Shown in pieces: positions 52,073-61,900 of a stretch of 64,000 nucleotides of DNA (the stretch's first letter is position 1; every line of letters starts with the position of its first letter). The notes beneath the pieces are model-generated. The model searched no databases. It was not told the DNA's origin and worked only from the letters and a program-made list of their open reading frames with translations. Origin of the DNA: Lentzea terrae (GTDB lineage Bacteria > Actinomycetota > Actinomycetes > Mycobacteriales > Pseudonocardiaceae). Made by a program: the position numbers and the translations under genes. The stretch covers positions 186,001 through 250,000 of the forward strand of contig NZ_QFWW01000002.1 of assembly GCF_003265345.1 (NCBI RefSeq), in the 5' to 3' direction.

Positions 52073-53110
52073 TCAGCCCGTGCGCACGTTCGACGACACG
52101 AGCGCCGCGAGCCGGTCACCGATCGCGTAGGTCGCGCCCGGCGACTGGTGGTCGCGGGTCGCCAGGTCGAACGCCACGGAGGCCTCGATCCGGCGCGACG
52201 CCTCGTGCTCACCGAGGTGGTCGAGCAGCAGCGCCACCGACAGCACCGCGGCGGTCGGGTCCGCGATGCCCTGGCCCGCGATGTCCGGTGCCGAGCCGTG
52301 CACCGGCTCGAACATCGACGGGTTGCGGCGCGTCACGTCCATGTTTCCGGACGCGGCCAGGCCGATGCCACCCGTGACGGCGGCGGCCAGGTCGGTCAGG
52401 ATGTCGCCGAACAGGTTGTCCGTCACGATCACGTCGTAGCGGCCGGGGTCGGTGACCAGGTGGATGGTCGCCGCGTCCACGTGCTGGTACGCCACCGTCA
52501 CGTCCGGGTGCTGCAGCGAGACCTCCTCGACGACGCGCGACCACAACGAGCCGGCGTGCGTGAGGACGTTCGTCTTGTGCACCAACGTCAGGTGCCGGCG
52601 CGGACGGGCCGACGCACGCGCGAAGGCGTCACGGACCACGCGCTCGACGCCGAACGAGGTGTTCAGCGAGACCTCGGTGGCGATCTCGTGCGGGGTGTCC
52701 TTGCGCAGCAGACCGCCGTTGCCCGCGTACGGGCCCTCGGTGCCCTCGCGCACCACCACCATGTCGATCTCGGGCGGGTCCGCGAGCGGGCTGCGGACGC
52801 CGGGGTAGAGACGGGCGGGGCGGAGGTTCACGTGGTGGTCGAGCTCGAACCGGAGACGCAGCAGCAAACCGCGCTCCAGGATTCCGCTCGGCACCGACGG
52901 GTCGCCCACCGCGCCGAGCAGGATCGCGTCGTGCTGGCGAAGCTCTCCCAGCACCGACTCGGGCAACAACTCTCCCGTGGCGTGCCAGCGCGCCGCGCCG
53001 AGGTCGTAGCGAGTGATCTCGGCCGCCGGAACGACCTCGTTGAGGACCTTCAGGGCCTCAGCGATGACCTCGGGCCCGATCCCGTCTCCTGGGATCACTG
53101 CGAGCCGCAT
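52073..53110 (-). CDS. leuB: 3-isopropylmalate dehydrogenase
   Basis: The protein has 345 residues from the ATG at 53110 with GGGAGG 7 bases before it. It oxidatively decarboxylates 3-isopropylmalate in leucine synthesis. Motifs: [29 protein letters not shown], and [26 protein letters not shown], with the NAD-binding [16 protein letters not shown]. The in-frame extension to 53260 is Cys- and Gly-rich and is not part of the enzyme. The gene is separate from leuCD, as in many actinobacteria. Confidence 0.96.
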   Translation of the reverse strand: MRLAVIPGDGIGPEVIAEALKVLNEVVPAAEITRYDLGAARWHATGELLPESVLGELRQHDAILLGAVGDPSVPSGILERGLLLRLRFELDHHVNLRPARLYPGVRSPLADPPEIDMVVVREGTEGPYAGNGGLLRKDTPHEIATEVSLNTSFGVERVVRDAFARASARPRRHLTLVHKTNVLTHAGSLWSRVVEEVSLQHPDVTVAYQHVDAATIHLVTDPGRYDVIVTDNLFGDILTDLAAAVTGGIGLAASGNMDVTRRNPSMFEPVHGSAPDIAGQGIADPTAAVLSVALLLDHLGEHEASRRIEASVAFDLATRDHQSPGATYAIGDRLAALVSSNVRTG

Positions 53111-53174
53111 CCACACACCTCCCAGGTGTCCGTCCCCATTTAGTGGGACTACTTTCCTTCGCGAAAGGCTACCG

Positions 53175-53273
53175 TCATCGCCGCCACTCGCCGCATGCCG
53201 GACACCCCATCGGGGTGTTGTCTCCCGTACTGCGGGACACCCACACGGCCCATTCCGCACTTTCGGGTGTCAC
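53175..53273 (-). CDS. Possible 32-residue small protein with CPAC motif
   Basis: From the GTG at 53273 the frame encodes 32 residues ending [11 protein letters not shown]. The CxxC near the C-terminus and high Trp content (four) resemble small metal-binding peptides. A recognisable RBS is missing. It lies between the protease terminator and leuB, on the leuB strand. It could be an unrecorded small gene or chance; confidence is low. Confidence 0.3.
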   Translation of the reverse strand: MTPESAEWAVWVSRSTGDNTPMGCPACGEWRR

Positions 53274-53324
53274 TCGATCGCAGGAACGCTGTCGCGTCAA
53301 GGGGTGACGGCCCTGCTCACACCA

Positions 53325-53361
53325 CGAGAGGCCCGGTTCCGCGACGGAACCGGGCCTCTCG
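53325..53361 (-). terminator. Terminator of the subtilase gene
   Basis: An almost perfect hairpin with 17-base arms around a 3-base loop (GCGACG centre), directly downstream of the protease stop. Confidence 0.85.
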
Positions 53362-53376
53362 GTCAAAACATCCGAT

Positions 53377-56300
53377 CTAGTAGGCGGAACCCCGTCCACC
53401 GGAGCGAACCGTGACGACCGACGCGCGGTCGCCGCTGGCGTTGTGGTGGTTGAGCACCAGCAGGCCCTCGGACTTGTCGGCCTTCAGCGCCGCCTCGTCC
53501 TTGTTCACCACGAGCGCCGTACCCGGCTTGGCGAGGTAGGAGAGCGCCGCGTCGCCGCCGCCCTGCGTCCACAGACCCGGCTTGAGCGGGTCGAAGGACA
53601 GGTTGCGGTCGATCACGTCGATCAGGCCGTTCGCGTTGCCAGGCGCCTTGTAGAAGCCGGTGGTGCCGGCGACGTACGAGATGCGCGAGGTGTCCTTCGT
53701 CGGGTCGATGCCGAGCGCCGTGAGCAGCACCGGCAGGACCGCGACGTTGGTGTCGGCGGTGTTCGTGTCGACGTCGCCGAACAGGCCGTTGACCGCCTGG
53801 ATGTCGACCGTGTCGCCCGTCTTGAGGTCGACCGTCGTGGCGACCAGCAGGTCGGTGTCGGTCAGGCGGGACGCGTAGGTCTCGAAGTCGGCCGTGCCGT
53901 CGCCGTTCGTGTCGATGTCGATGAACGGAACGGTGTTGGTGCCGAGGCTGTACCAGTTGCCCCACGTCGCGATGCCGAACGCGAGCAGCGCCTCCTCCGG
54001 CTTGCCCTGGGCCTTGGCGAGCGGGGCCGTGGAGGCCGCGCCGACGTAACGCAGGTCGCCGCCCTTGGCGGTCTCGTTGAGCGCGCAGTTCTCGGTGACG
54101 TTGCGGCGGCAGTCGCGCAGCCTCGGCGACTGGGCCTGCAGCTCGAGAACGCTGACCAGCGAGCGGTACGCCTGCGAGCCCGTGCCCTGGTCGACGCCGC
54201 GGCCGGTCAGGTTGAGGATCGCCTGCTCGTCCTTGCCGCGGAACCTGAGGTTGTCGACGGTGTTGATGTCCGCGACCGGCTTCGGCGCCGAGTACACCGA
54301 CAGGCGCAGCGGCACCGTGGCACCTGCGGTCGGCGTGAGGGTCACGCGACCGGAGGCGTCCGCGAGGAACTGGCGCGGCGTGTCGAGCTGCGTCGGGGCG
54401 ACGGTCGAGTCGACCGTCTTGCGCAGCGCCTTCGGGTCGTCGATCTTCAGCGTCACCTTGACGCGCGCGATGCCGCGCGGGCTCAGCTTCACCTTGTCCT
54501 GCGAGAGCACGTAGCTCACACCGGGGATCGACGTGGCGGCGGTGTAGCCGACCTTGTACTCCACGGACTTCGTCGACTTGTTGACGATCTTGATCGTCTT
54601 GGTCTTCGAGACCGGCTTGGCGACCTCGACGACGCCGAAGTTGGCGCTGACGTAGCCGTTGTCCTCCTCGACGTACGCGAGGACCTGGTTGTCGATCGCG
54701 GACTTGCCGTCCACCCGGCCGGTGCCGGCGCGGTTGGGCGCGAAGGTCTTGCCGTTCTCGCGCACGTCCGCACCCGACGTGTTCATGATCGAGGCCTTGA
54801 CCTCTTCCAGCGTCCAGTCCGGGTGCGCCTGCCGCACCAGGGCCGCGATGCCGGCGACGTGCGGGGACGCCATCGAGGTGCCGGAGATCACCATGCGGTC
54901 GTTGCCGGAACCGACGGCGGTCGACGAGATCGTGTCACCGGGCGCCGCGACGTCCGGCTTGATCGACTGACCGCGGGTGCCGCGGCTGGTGAACGAGCTC
55001 GGGGTGTCCGAAATGGACTGGTCGTGCGTGGGCACGGTGGTGCGCAGGACGCCCGCCATGCGGACGTTCAGCGTGCCGGCGTCGAGCAGCGGGCGCACCT
55101 GGTTGGTGGCGTCGCCGGTGAACTGGAACACCGGAATGGTCGCGTTGCCCGCGATGCCCGCGTTGAAGTTGTTCAAAGTGGACGAAAGCACCACACCCTC
55201 GGCACCGGCGGCCTGCGCGTTGTTGGTGCGACCGCCGGAACCACAACGCCGCGTCGCGTCGTTGTCGTCCCACTCCAGCCACACGAACTTGCCCGCGAGG
55301 TTCTCGGTGATCGGCTGGCAGCCGTCGAGGTTGCCTGCCTGGGTGAGCTTCACGACCGGCCGGGTCTTGTCGAAGCCCAGGTAGCCGGTGAAGTTCTGGC
55401 TGTACTGACCGGGCTTCGCCTGGCCGTTGGCCTCGGCACCGTCGCGCAGCACGAACGAGTCACGCGTGGACGCGACCGTCAGGGCCTCCGGCGTGTTGCC
55501 CGGCGAGCCACCGATGTCGTAGAGGTCGCCGCCGTTGCCCGCGGAGAACACCGGCATGACGCCGACGCGGTACAGCTTCTTCACGAAGAGGCTGTCGGGG
55601 TCGTCCGGTGCGCCGTAGTCGGAGCCGAGCGACAGGTTGACCACGTCGAGGTGGTCGGAGAAGTCGCCGTCGCCGTCCGGGTCGAGCGACCAGTCGAGCG
55701 CCTGCGAGGTGACGTTCGTCGAACCGTCGCAGCCGAAAACCTTCAGCGCGTAGATGAGAGCCTTCGGCGCGGTGCCGGGGCCGATCTTCATCTCGTTCAG
55801 CTTCGCGGCGTCGAGCTTGGTGTAGTCGCCCTTGAACGTGCTGCCGTCGGCGTTCTCACCGAAACCGGCCGTGGTGCCCGCGACGTGCGAGCCGTGGCCG
55901 TTGCAGTCGATGGGGTTCGGGTCGGGCTTCGGCGTGTTGATCGCCGGGTCCTTGCTCTCCCCGTCGTACTCCTCACCGACGAAGTCGTAACCGCCGACGA
56001 CCTTCGCGGTCGGGAAGTTCGGGTCCACCGCGCGCGGGTTGACGGCGCGGAACGCGTCGACCGTGCCGGGACCGCCGAAGTTCGCGTGGGTGTAGTCGAC
56101 GCCGGTGTCGATGATGCCGACCCGGATGTCGTCACCGAGCTTGCCGTACTGCTGCCAGACGTTGAGCGTCCTGGTCAGCTGCACCGCGTTCGAGTTCTGC
56201 CGCTTCTTCGGCACGACCGGGTAGACCGCGGCGACGTCCGGGCGGTTCGCCAGTTCGCGGACCTTGGCGGCCTCCGCCGTCACGACCACGCCGGGAACAC

Positions 56301-56667
56301 CGTTGGCGGTGCGGTAGAGCTCCTTGGTGGCGGTGTCCTTCGCCTTGAGCTCGCCGACGACCTGGTCGGCGGTCGCCGAAGCGTCGTTCTTGGCCTGCTT
56401 GGCCGCCTGCTTCGCGGCCTCCTTGCCCTGCGGCTTCTTCTCCTCGAAGGCGTCGACGGCAGGCTTGCGGTCGAGCGCGACGAACGCGGTGACCTTGCCG
56501 GACTGGTTCAGGCGGGGAGAAACCTTGAGCTGCAACGACTTCGCGTCCAGCTTGTGTGCACCCTTGACCGGCTGCGCGAGCGGTTCGCTCTGCGCCTGTG
56601 CCGTGGCGGGTGCGATCAGCAGTGTGGTGATGGCGGAGAACACCACCAGACTTGATCGTCTCTTCAC
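53377..56667 (-). CDS. Secreted subtilisin-family (S8) protease with PA domain
   Basis: A 1096-residue exported serine protease. Residues 1-26 are a signal peptide ending in AQA. An inhibitor I9-like propeptide extends to about 160. The catalytic domain carries Asp187 (VGIIDTGVDYTH), His258 (CNGHGSHVAGT) and Ser598 (ISGTSMASPHVAG). A PA insert occupies about 430-540, and a C-terminal region of about 450 residues is Fn3/beta-rich without named domain. The family secretes as zymogen and self-processes. The start is a GTG at 56667 with GGGGC at 8 bases. Substrates unknown. Confidence 0.95.
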   Translation of the reverse strand: MKRRSSLVVFSAITTLLIAPATAQAQSEPLAQPVKGAHKLDAKSLQLKVSPRLNQSGKVTAFVALDRKPAVDAFEEKKPQGKEAAKQAAKQAKNDASATADQVVGELKAKDTATKELYRTANGVPGVVVTAEAAKVRELANRPDVAAVYPVVPKKRQNSNAVQLTRTLNVWQQYGKLGDDIRVGIIDTGVDYTHANFGGPGTVDAFRAVNPRAVDPNFPTAKVVGGYDFVGEEYDGESKDPAINTPKPDPNPIDCNGHGSHVAGTTAGFGENADGSTFKGDYTKLDAAKLNEMKIGPGTAPKALIYALKVFGCDGSTNVTSQALDWSLDPDGDGDFSDHLDVVNLSLGSDYGAPDDPDSLFVKKLYRVGVMPVFSAGNGGDLYDIGGSPGNTPEALTVASTRDSFVLRDGAEANGQAKPGQYSQNFTGYLGFDKTRPVVKLTQAGNLDGCQPITENLAGKFVWLEWDDNDATRRCGSGGRTNNAQAAGAEGVVLSSTLNNFNAGIAGNATIPVFQFTGDATNQVRPLLDAGTLNVRMAGVLRTTVPTHDQSISDTPSSFTSRGTRGQSIKPDVAAPGDTISSTAVGSGNDRMVISGTSMASPHVAGIAALVRQAHPDWTLEEVKASIMNTSGADVRENGKTFAPNRAGTGRVDGKSAIDNQVLAYVEEDNGYVSANFGVVEVAKPVSKTKTIKIVNKSTKSVEYKVGYTAATSIPGVSYVLSQDKVKLSPRGIARVKVTLKIDDPKALRKTVDSTVAPTQLDTPRQFLADASGRVTLTPTAGATVPLRLSVYSAPKPVADINTVDNLRFRGKDEQAILNLTGRGVDQGTGSQAYRSLVSVLELQAQSPRLRDCRRNVTENCALNETAKGGDLRYVGAASTAPLAKAQGKPEEALLAFGIATWGNWYSLGTNTVPFIDIDTNGDGTADFETYASRLTDTDLLVATTVDLKTGDTVDIQAVNGLFGDVDTNTADTNVAVLPVLLTALGIDPTKDTSRISYVAGTTGFYKAPGNANGLIDVIDRNLSFDPLKPGLWTQGGGDAALSYLAKPGTALVVNKDEAALKADKSEGLLVLNHHNASGDRASVVTVRSGGRGSAY

Positions 56668-56847
56668 AACATTGCCCCAAACGAGGTGTGTGCTTCCGAC
56701 CCGAATGCAAAGTGCCGCGCCCTCTACGGCACCGGGCCAACCTCGTGGGGACGCTAATCGCTGATCGTGTCTCTGCGATGCCCCGAAAGTATGAAGTTGT
56801 GCGCAGACAGTTGCCTGTTATGCGTTCGTTGCGAATCGTGACAGCCA

Positions 56848-56877
56848 CGGGAAGGGGACTTTGCCGTCCCCTTCCCG
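56848..56877 (-). terminator. Terminator of serA
   Basis: A 12-base perfect stem (56848-56859 with 56866-56877) and a 6-base loop lie between the serA stop and the protease promoter. Confidence 0.85.
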
Positions 56878-56888
56878 GTTTGTCGTGA

Positions 56889-58484
56889 CTATCCGAAGTC
56901 GACACTCCGCACGGTGCGGGCACCCACGGCGGCACCGATCGGGTCGAGCACGGCGGTGTCGACCGGGCGGTCCACCCGCAGCACCATGACGGCGTCCGCA
57001 CCGGTCTGGCTGATCTGCGCGGCCTCGATGTTCACGCCGGCCTCGCCGAGCAGCGTGCCGACCGTGCCCATGACACCCGGACGATCCGGGTACTCCAACA
57101 GCAGCGCGGTTCCTTCGGCCCGCAGGTCGAAGTTGCGGCCGTTGATGTTCACCAGCTTCTCGACCTGGGCGATGCCGCTCACGGTGCCGGAGACGCTGTT
57201 GGTGGTGCCGTCCGCCTGCACGGCCTTCACCGTGACGAGGCTGCGGTGGTTCGGGCTCTCGGTCTCCTTGACCAGATCCACGTTCACGCCCAGGTCCGCG
57301 GCGAGCTGCGGCGCGTTGACGAACGTCACCTGCGACTCGACCACGCTGGCGAAGACACCGCGCAGCGCCGCCAGCGGCAGCACCGCGACGTCCTCATTGG
57401 ACAGTTCGCCGCGGACCTCGACGGTGACGCTGGTCGGGGCCTTCGGCGACAGTGCACTGAGGACGGTGCCGAGCTTCTGCACCAGCGGCAGGTACGGGCG
57501 GACCTCTTCGCCGACCGCGCCGCCCTGGACGTTGACGGCGTCCGGCACGAAGTCACCGGCGAGCGCGAGGATGACGCTCTTCGCGACGTCGGTGCCCGCG
57601 CGGTCCTGAGCCTCCGCGGTGGACGCGCCGAGGTGCGGGGTGACGACGACGCCGGGAACGTTGAAGAGCGGGTTCTCGGTCGTGGGCTCGGTCGAGAAGA
57701 CGTCGATGCCGGCGCCGCCGACCTGACCCTCCTTGACCGCCTCGGCGAGGGCTGCCTCGTCGATGAGACCACCGCGGGCGGCGTTGACGATGATGACGCC
57801 GCGCTTGGCCTTGGCCAGCTGCTCGGCGCCGATCAGGCCCTTGGTCTCCGGCGTCTTCGGGAGGTGGATGCTGATGGCGTCCGCGCGCTCGAGGAGCTCC
57901 TCCAGCGTCACGAGCTCGATGCCGAGCTGGGCGGCGCGCTGCGCGGACACGTACGGGTCGTACGCGATCAGCTCGGTGCCGAACGCGGCGATGCGCTGCG
58001 CGAACAGCTGACCGATCTTGCCGAGGCCGACGACGCCGACCGTTTTGCCGTTGAGCTCGACGCCGTTGAACTTGCTGCGCTTCCACTCGTGGTTCTGCAG
58101 CGTCTCGTGGGCGGCCGGGATCTGGCGGGCCACGCTCAGCAGCAACGCGACGGCGTGCTCGGCCGCGGACACGATGTTGGACGTCGGCGCGTTGACCACC
58201 ATCACGCCGTTCGCCGTGGCCGCAGGGACCTCGACGTTGTCCAGGCCGACGCCCGCGCGGGCCACGACCTTCAGCTTGCGGGTGGCGGCGAACACCTCGG
58301 CGTCGACCTGCGTGGCGGACCGCACGAGCAAGGCGTCGGCCTCCGCGACGGCCGCGAGGAGGGCCGGGCGGTCGGTGCCGTCTACGTGGCGCACTTCCAC
58401 GCCATCGCCGAGAGCGTCCAGCACGGACGGTGCGAGCTTCTCGGCGATGAGGACAACGGGTCGGCTCGTGTTGGTCACGGACAT
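56889..58484 (-). CDS. serA: D-3-phosphoglycerate dehydrogenase
   Basis: The protein has 531 residues and catalyses the first committed step of serine biosynthesis. The ATG at 58484 (MSVTNTSRPVVLIAEKLAPS) has GGGAG 3-7 bases away; the in-frame extension is rejected. Motifs: VGVVGLGKIGQLFAQRI (NAD), the catalytic Arg region VNAARGGLIDEAALAEA, and the Glu-His relay PHLGASTAEAQ. The allosteric substrate-binding domain (residues about 320-450) and the C-terminal ACT domain (LEYPDRPGVMGTVGTLLGEAG) are both present, the long form seen in mycobacteria. Confidence 0.97.
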   Translation of the reverse strand: MSVTNTSRPVVLIAEKLAPSVLDALGDGVEVRHVDGTDRPALLAAVAEADALLVRSATQVDAEVFAATRKLKVVARAGVGLDNVEVPAATANGVMVVNAPTSNIVSAAEHAVALLLSVARQIPAAHETLQNHEWKRSKFNGVELNGKTVGVVGLGKIGQLFAQRIAAFGTELIAYDPYVSAQRAAQLGIELVTLEELLERADAISIHLPKTPETKGLIGAEQLAKAKRGVIIVNAARGGLIDEAALAEAVKEGQVGGAGIDVFSTEPTTENPLFNVPGVVVTPHLGASTAEAQDRAGTDVAKSVILALAGDFVPDAVNVQGGAVGEEVRPYLPLVQKLGTVLSALSPKAPTSVTVEVRGELSNEDVAVLPLAALRGVFASVVESQVTFVNAPQLAADLGVNVDLVKETESPNHRSLVTVKAVQADGTTNSVSGTVSGIAQVEKLVNINGRNFDLRAEGTALLLEYPDRPGVMGTVGTLLGEAGVNIEAAQISQTGADAVMVLRVDRPVDTAVLDPIGAAVGARTVRSVDFG

Positions 58485-58664
58485 CGCTCCCAGAACGGTT
58501 GGATCGTGGGGCGCGGGCGTGGTCGAGGCGGCTGACCCGCGCCGACCGGGCACCGCAATGTGTCCGGACTGTTAACGAGCATAGCCAGGGGGCCTTGACG
58601 GGGCCTTTAGCGGGTGGCTCAGGTCACTGGCGCGTCCTGGTGTGTGGGACGGGGTTTGCGCTGG

Positions 58665-61376
58665 TTACCGATCTTCGAGCCCGGCCAGCAGGTCCTGGAT
58701 CCGCTGCGCGTCCTCGGCGCGCCCCTGCTGCCGGTAGATCTCCAACGCCTCCTGCCACACCGCCCGTGCCTCGTCGTGCTTCCCGAGTGCCGCGTACGGC
58801 GCGCCGAGGCCGGCCAGGGCTTCCGCGATCCCGTAGTCGTAGACGGCTTTCCGTTGCAGCGCCAGGGATTCGCGGTAGTGGTCCACGGCTCGTTCGTGGT
58901 CACCGGCGTGGTGGGCGATGTAGCCGAGGCTGTCCAGCACACCCGCCTCACCGGACGGGTCGTGGTGCGCGCGGTAGAGCTCCAGCGCGGCCAGACAGTG
59001 CTCCCGCGCTCGATCGTGGTCACCCAGCCGTGCGGCGTACCAGCCGACGCCGTTGAGCGAGCCGGCCTCCCAGGCGGGGTTGCCGAGGATGCGGCAGAGC
59101 TCCAGCGACCTGACGGAGTGGTCCAGCGCCCGTTGGTCGTCGCCCTGCAGCTCGTAGGCCCTGGCGAGGAACGTGTGGGTGTGGAGCTGGGCGGTCTCGT
59201 CGTGTTGCTCCTCCGCAAGGGCCAGGGCCTGACGCAGGTGGTCCATCGCCTGGTCGTGCTCGCTGAGCGAGGTGTGGGCGATGCCCAGCTGACGGTGGCC
59301 GAGCACTCGGACGTCGGGCTCGTCGCTGACGGCCAGTGCGGTCTGCCAGGCGGTGATCTGGTCGCGGTGGTGCCCGCGGAGCTGGTGGAAGGTGGACAGC
59401 GACCACGCCAGCTGCCACACCGCCTTCGGCAGGTCGAGCGTCACTGCGGTCTGTTGGGCGGCGAGCACGCAGAGGTGTTCGGTGGCGAACCACTCCAGGG
59501 CCGCGGTCGCGTCTGCCGGCGGTTGGGGTGCGCAGGTGGGTGGGTCGAGGTCGATGTCCACGCGGTGCAGGTGGACCAGGCGGTCGGCGGCGTAGGCGGT
59601 GTGCAGGTAGAAGTCGATCACTCGGTGGAGCGCCTCCCGCACGCTGTCGTGGCCGGACGCGTCCCGCTGTGCAGCGAACTGGCGGATCAGGTCGTGCATG
59701 CCATACCGACCAGACGCGTCCCGGCCGATCAGCGAAGCGTCCTCCAGACCGCGCAACACAGCCCTGGCCCGAGCCGGCGACAGCCCGGTGAGGGCCGAGG
59801 CGGCAGGCAGCCCGATGTCGGGCCCCGGCGCGACCGCCAGCAGTCGCAAAACCAGGGCCTGCTCGTCGGTCAACGCCCGGTAGGACAACGACAGCACGGC
59901 TGGCAGGCTCGCGACCGGGTCGCCCTCGTCCAGCACGTCGAGCAGGCTTTCGCGCAGTTCGGCGGCGATCGCCGTCAGGGACAGGCCGGGACAGGTGTGC
60001 ACCCGGCCCGCGATGATGCTGAGCGCCAGCGGAAACCCGCCGCACAACCGCACCAGCTCGGCCACCGCAGGGCCTTCGGCCTCGACCTGCGCCGCACCGA
60101 GCCGGGCGACGAGCAGCTCGCGGGCTGCGTCGTCGTCGAGGAAGTCCACGGCGAGGTGCCGTGCGCCGTGCCCGGTGATCAGGCCGGGCAAGCGGTTGCG
60201 ACTGGTCACCACGACGGTGCACGACCTGCTGCCCGGCAGCAGCGGGACGACCTGGGCGGTGTCGGCGGCGTTGTCGAGCACCAGCAGCAGCTGCTTGTCC
60301 GCCACGAGGCTGCGGAACAACGTGGCCTGGGCCTGCGGCTCGACCGGCACGCGGCCGGGCTCGACCCCGAGTGCGTCGAGGAAGCCGCGCAGTGCCACCG
60401 ACGGGTGCAGCGGGTCGCCGTCGGAGCTGAAGCCGCGCAGGTCGACGAACAGCTGCCCGTCGGGGAAGCGGTGGGCGTGCCGGTGGGCCCAGTGCAGGGC
60501 GAGCCAGGTCTTGCCGACGCCGCCCGCACCCGCGATGGCCGAGACGCCGGAACCGTCCAGCGTGTCCAGTTCCGTCTCGCGGCCGACGAAGAACGCGGGG
60601 GCCATCGGGAGCTGGCGCGGCACCACCGGGCGCGGCACCACCGGGGGCGCCGCCGTGTCCGCGGTGAGCAGTTGCTGGTGCAGGTCTTGCAAAGCGGCAC
60701 CGGGTTCGGTGCCCAGTTCCTCGACCAGGCGCGCGCGGAACTGCCGGTAGAGCTCCAGCGCCTCGATGGTGCGGCCGGCCTGGTGCAGGGCGAGCAGGTA
60801 CTGGCCGGTCACCCGTTCGTCCAACGGCTGCTCGGCGTTCCGCGCGGACAGCTCGTGCACCAGCTGACCGCCTTTCCCCAGTCGCAGCAGGGCATCCGCC
60901 AGTTCGTGCTCGACCGCCAGCCGCTCCTGCGCCAGCCGGTCGCGTTCGGCTTCCGCCCACTCACCGTCGACACCGGTCAGCGGCTGGCCCTGCCACAGTC
61001 CCAGCGCCTCGGTCCACGCCACCACCGCCGCGGTGTCGTCGCAGCGGGCACGTGCGCACAGGTCGCGGAAGCGGTGCAGATCGGTCACCGGCTCGGCGCT
61101 GACCAGGGCGTAGCCACCGGAGCGGCGAACGATGGTCACGTTGCCCGCGTCGGCCAGCGCTCGGCGCAACCGGGAGATGTAGCTGTGCAGCGTCGCCCGC
61201 GCCGGGCCCGCGTCGACCCCTGAGATCCGCGCGACGAGCCGCTCCACCGGCACCACCCGGCCGGCGTCGACGGCCAGCGCGGCCAGCACGCACCGTTGCT
61301 TGGGCGTGCCCAGATCGAGCGGCCGTCCGTCGACCTCCGTGCCGACCTCACCCAACAGCCGCACCAGCACCGCCAT
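58665..61376 (-). CDS. AfsR/SARP-type transcriptional regulator
   Basis: A 903-residue regulator from the ATG at 61376. Residues 1-90 form an OmpR-type winged helix (LGTPKQRCVLAALAVDAGR, then LHSYISRLRRAL). A bacterial transcriptional activation domain follows to about 240. The middle is an NB-ARC/STAND ATPase with Walker A GAGGVGKTWLALHW and Walker B LLLVLDN, then TPR repeats to the C-terminus (DHDRAREHCLAALELYRAHHD). This AfsR-like layout activates secondary-metabolite clusters in Streptomyces. No such cluster is in the window; the closest targets are two small secreted proteins upstream. Confidence 0.94.
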   Translation of the reverse strand: MAVLVRLLGEVGTEVDGRPLDLGTPKQRCVLAALAVDAGRVVPVERLVARISGVDAGPARATLHSYISRLRRALADAGNVTIVRRSGGYALVSAEPVTDLHRFRDLCARARCDDTAAVVAWTEALGLWQGQPLTGVDGEWAEAERDRLAQERLAVEHELADALLRLGKGGQLVHELSARNAEQPLDERVTGQYLLALHQAGRTIEALELYRQFRARLVEELGTEPGAALQDLHQQLLTADTAAPPVVPRPVVPRQLPMAPAFFVGRETELDTLDGSGVSAIAGAGGVGKTWLALHWAHRHAHRFPDGQLFVDLRGFSSDGDPLHPSVALRGFLDALGVEPGRVPVEPQAQATLFRSLVADKQLLLVLDNAADTAQVVPLLPGSRSCTVVVTSRNRLPGLITGHGARHLAVDFLDDDAARELLVARLGAAQVEAEGPAVAELVRLCGGFPLALSIIAGRVHTCPGLSLTAIAAELRESLLDVLDEGDPVASLPAVLSLSYRALTDEQALVLRLLAVAPGPDIGLPAASALTGLSPARARAVLRGLEDASLIGRDASGRYGMHDLIRQFAAQRDASGHDSVREALHRVIDFYLHTAYAADRLVHLHRVDIDLDPPTCAPQPPADATAALEWFATEHLCVLAAQQTAVTLDLPKAVWQLAWSLSTFHQLRGHHRDQITAWQTALAVSDEPDVRVLGHRQLGIAHTSLSEHDQAMDHLRQALALAEEQHDETAQLHTHTFLARAYELQGDDQRALDHSVRSLELCRILGNPAWEAGSLNGVGWYAARLGDHDRAREHCLAALELYRAHHDPSGEAGVLDSLGYIAHHAGDHERAVDHYRESLALQRKAVYDYGIAEALAGLGAPYAALGKHDEARAVWQEALEIYRQQGRAEDAQRIQDLLAGLEDR

Positions 61377-61453
61377 GAACTGGCACGGTACCGAATGCAT
61401 GTGAACGGTGGGCGAGATTCCGACTACGCAGAGTGCGGAATCCCGCCAGCACG

Positions 61454-61900
61454 CTAAGCGCGTTGCCAGCGCTGAGCGGCAGTGCCGTCGCAGACCGACA
61501 TCCCGACCCGGCCGGCACCGGTCCGGCCGAGGCACTGACCGGTGTCCGCCGCCCTGATCAGCAGGTTGTCCGGCGTCCCCGTCACCCGCCAACGCTGCGC
61601 CACCGCAGCACCGCAACCGGACAGTCCGACCGAAGCACGAAGCCGGTGAGCACAGGTGCCCGTGCCGACGTGGCGCAACGACGTCTGCGTGCTCGGCGTC
61701 GACCAGCGCCACAACTGCCGGTCCCCCGACGCGCAGGTGGCGAGCCGAACGTCCGAGATGCCACCACCGATGCCGCCTTCGAGGCACGAGTGAGTGCCCG
61801 CCAGCTGGAACCGGTCGGTCAGCACCGCCGCCGACGCCGAGGACGCGCTGACAAGCGTGAACGCGACCGCTGCCACCGTGACGATCCCGGCGGTGATCAT
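61454..61900 (-). CDS. Secreted ricin-B-like lectin
   Basis: The protein has 148 residues from the ATG at 61900. A signal peptide (MITAGIVTVAAVAFTLVSASSASA) is followed by a beta-trefoil carrying three QxW-type repeats (RQLWRWS, AQRWRVT, AQRWQ) and SCLEGG and GTCAHR, GQCLGR disulfide or loop motifs. Ricin-B lectins bind sugars; as a single-domain exported protein it may bind a cell-wall or environmental glycan. The start overlaps the previous gene stop by ATGA, so the two are coupled. Confidence 0.85.
   Translation of the reverse strand: MITAGIVTVAAVAFTLVSASSASAAVLTDRFQLAGTHSCLEGGIGGGISDVRLATCASGDRQLWRWSTPSTQTSLRHVGTGTCAHRLRASVGLSGCGAAVAQRWRVTGTPDNLLIRAADTGQCLGRTGAGRVGMSVCDGTAAQRWQRA

Larger units (their letters stand above)
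53111..53376. other. leuB upstream region with hairpins
   Basis: The region holds the protease terminator (53325-53361) and a small minus-strand ORF (53175-53273). ACACCCCATCGGGGTGT at 53203-53219 and a second imperfect hairpin just after it (GTCTCCCG/CGGGACAC) lie in the leuB 5' leader. Their position would permit leader control, but I see no amino-acid-rich leader peptide and no terminator. Confidence 0.4.
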
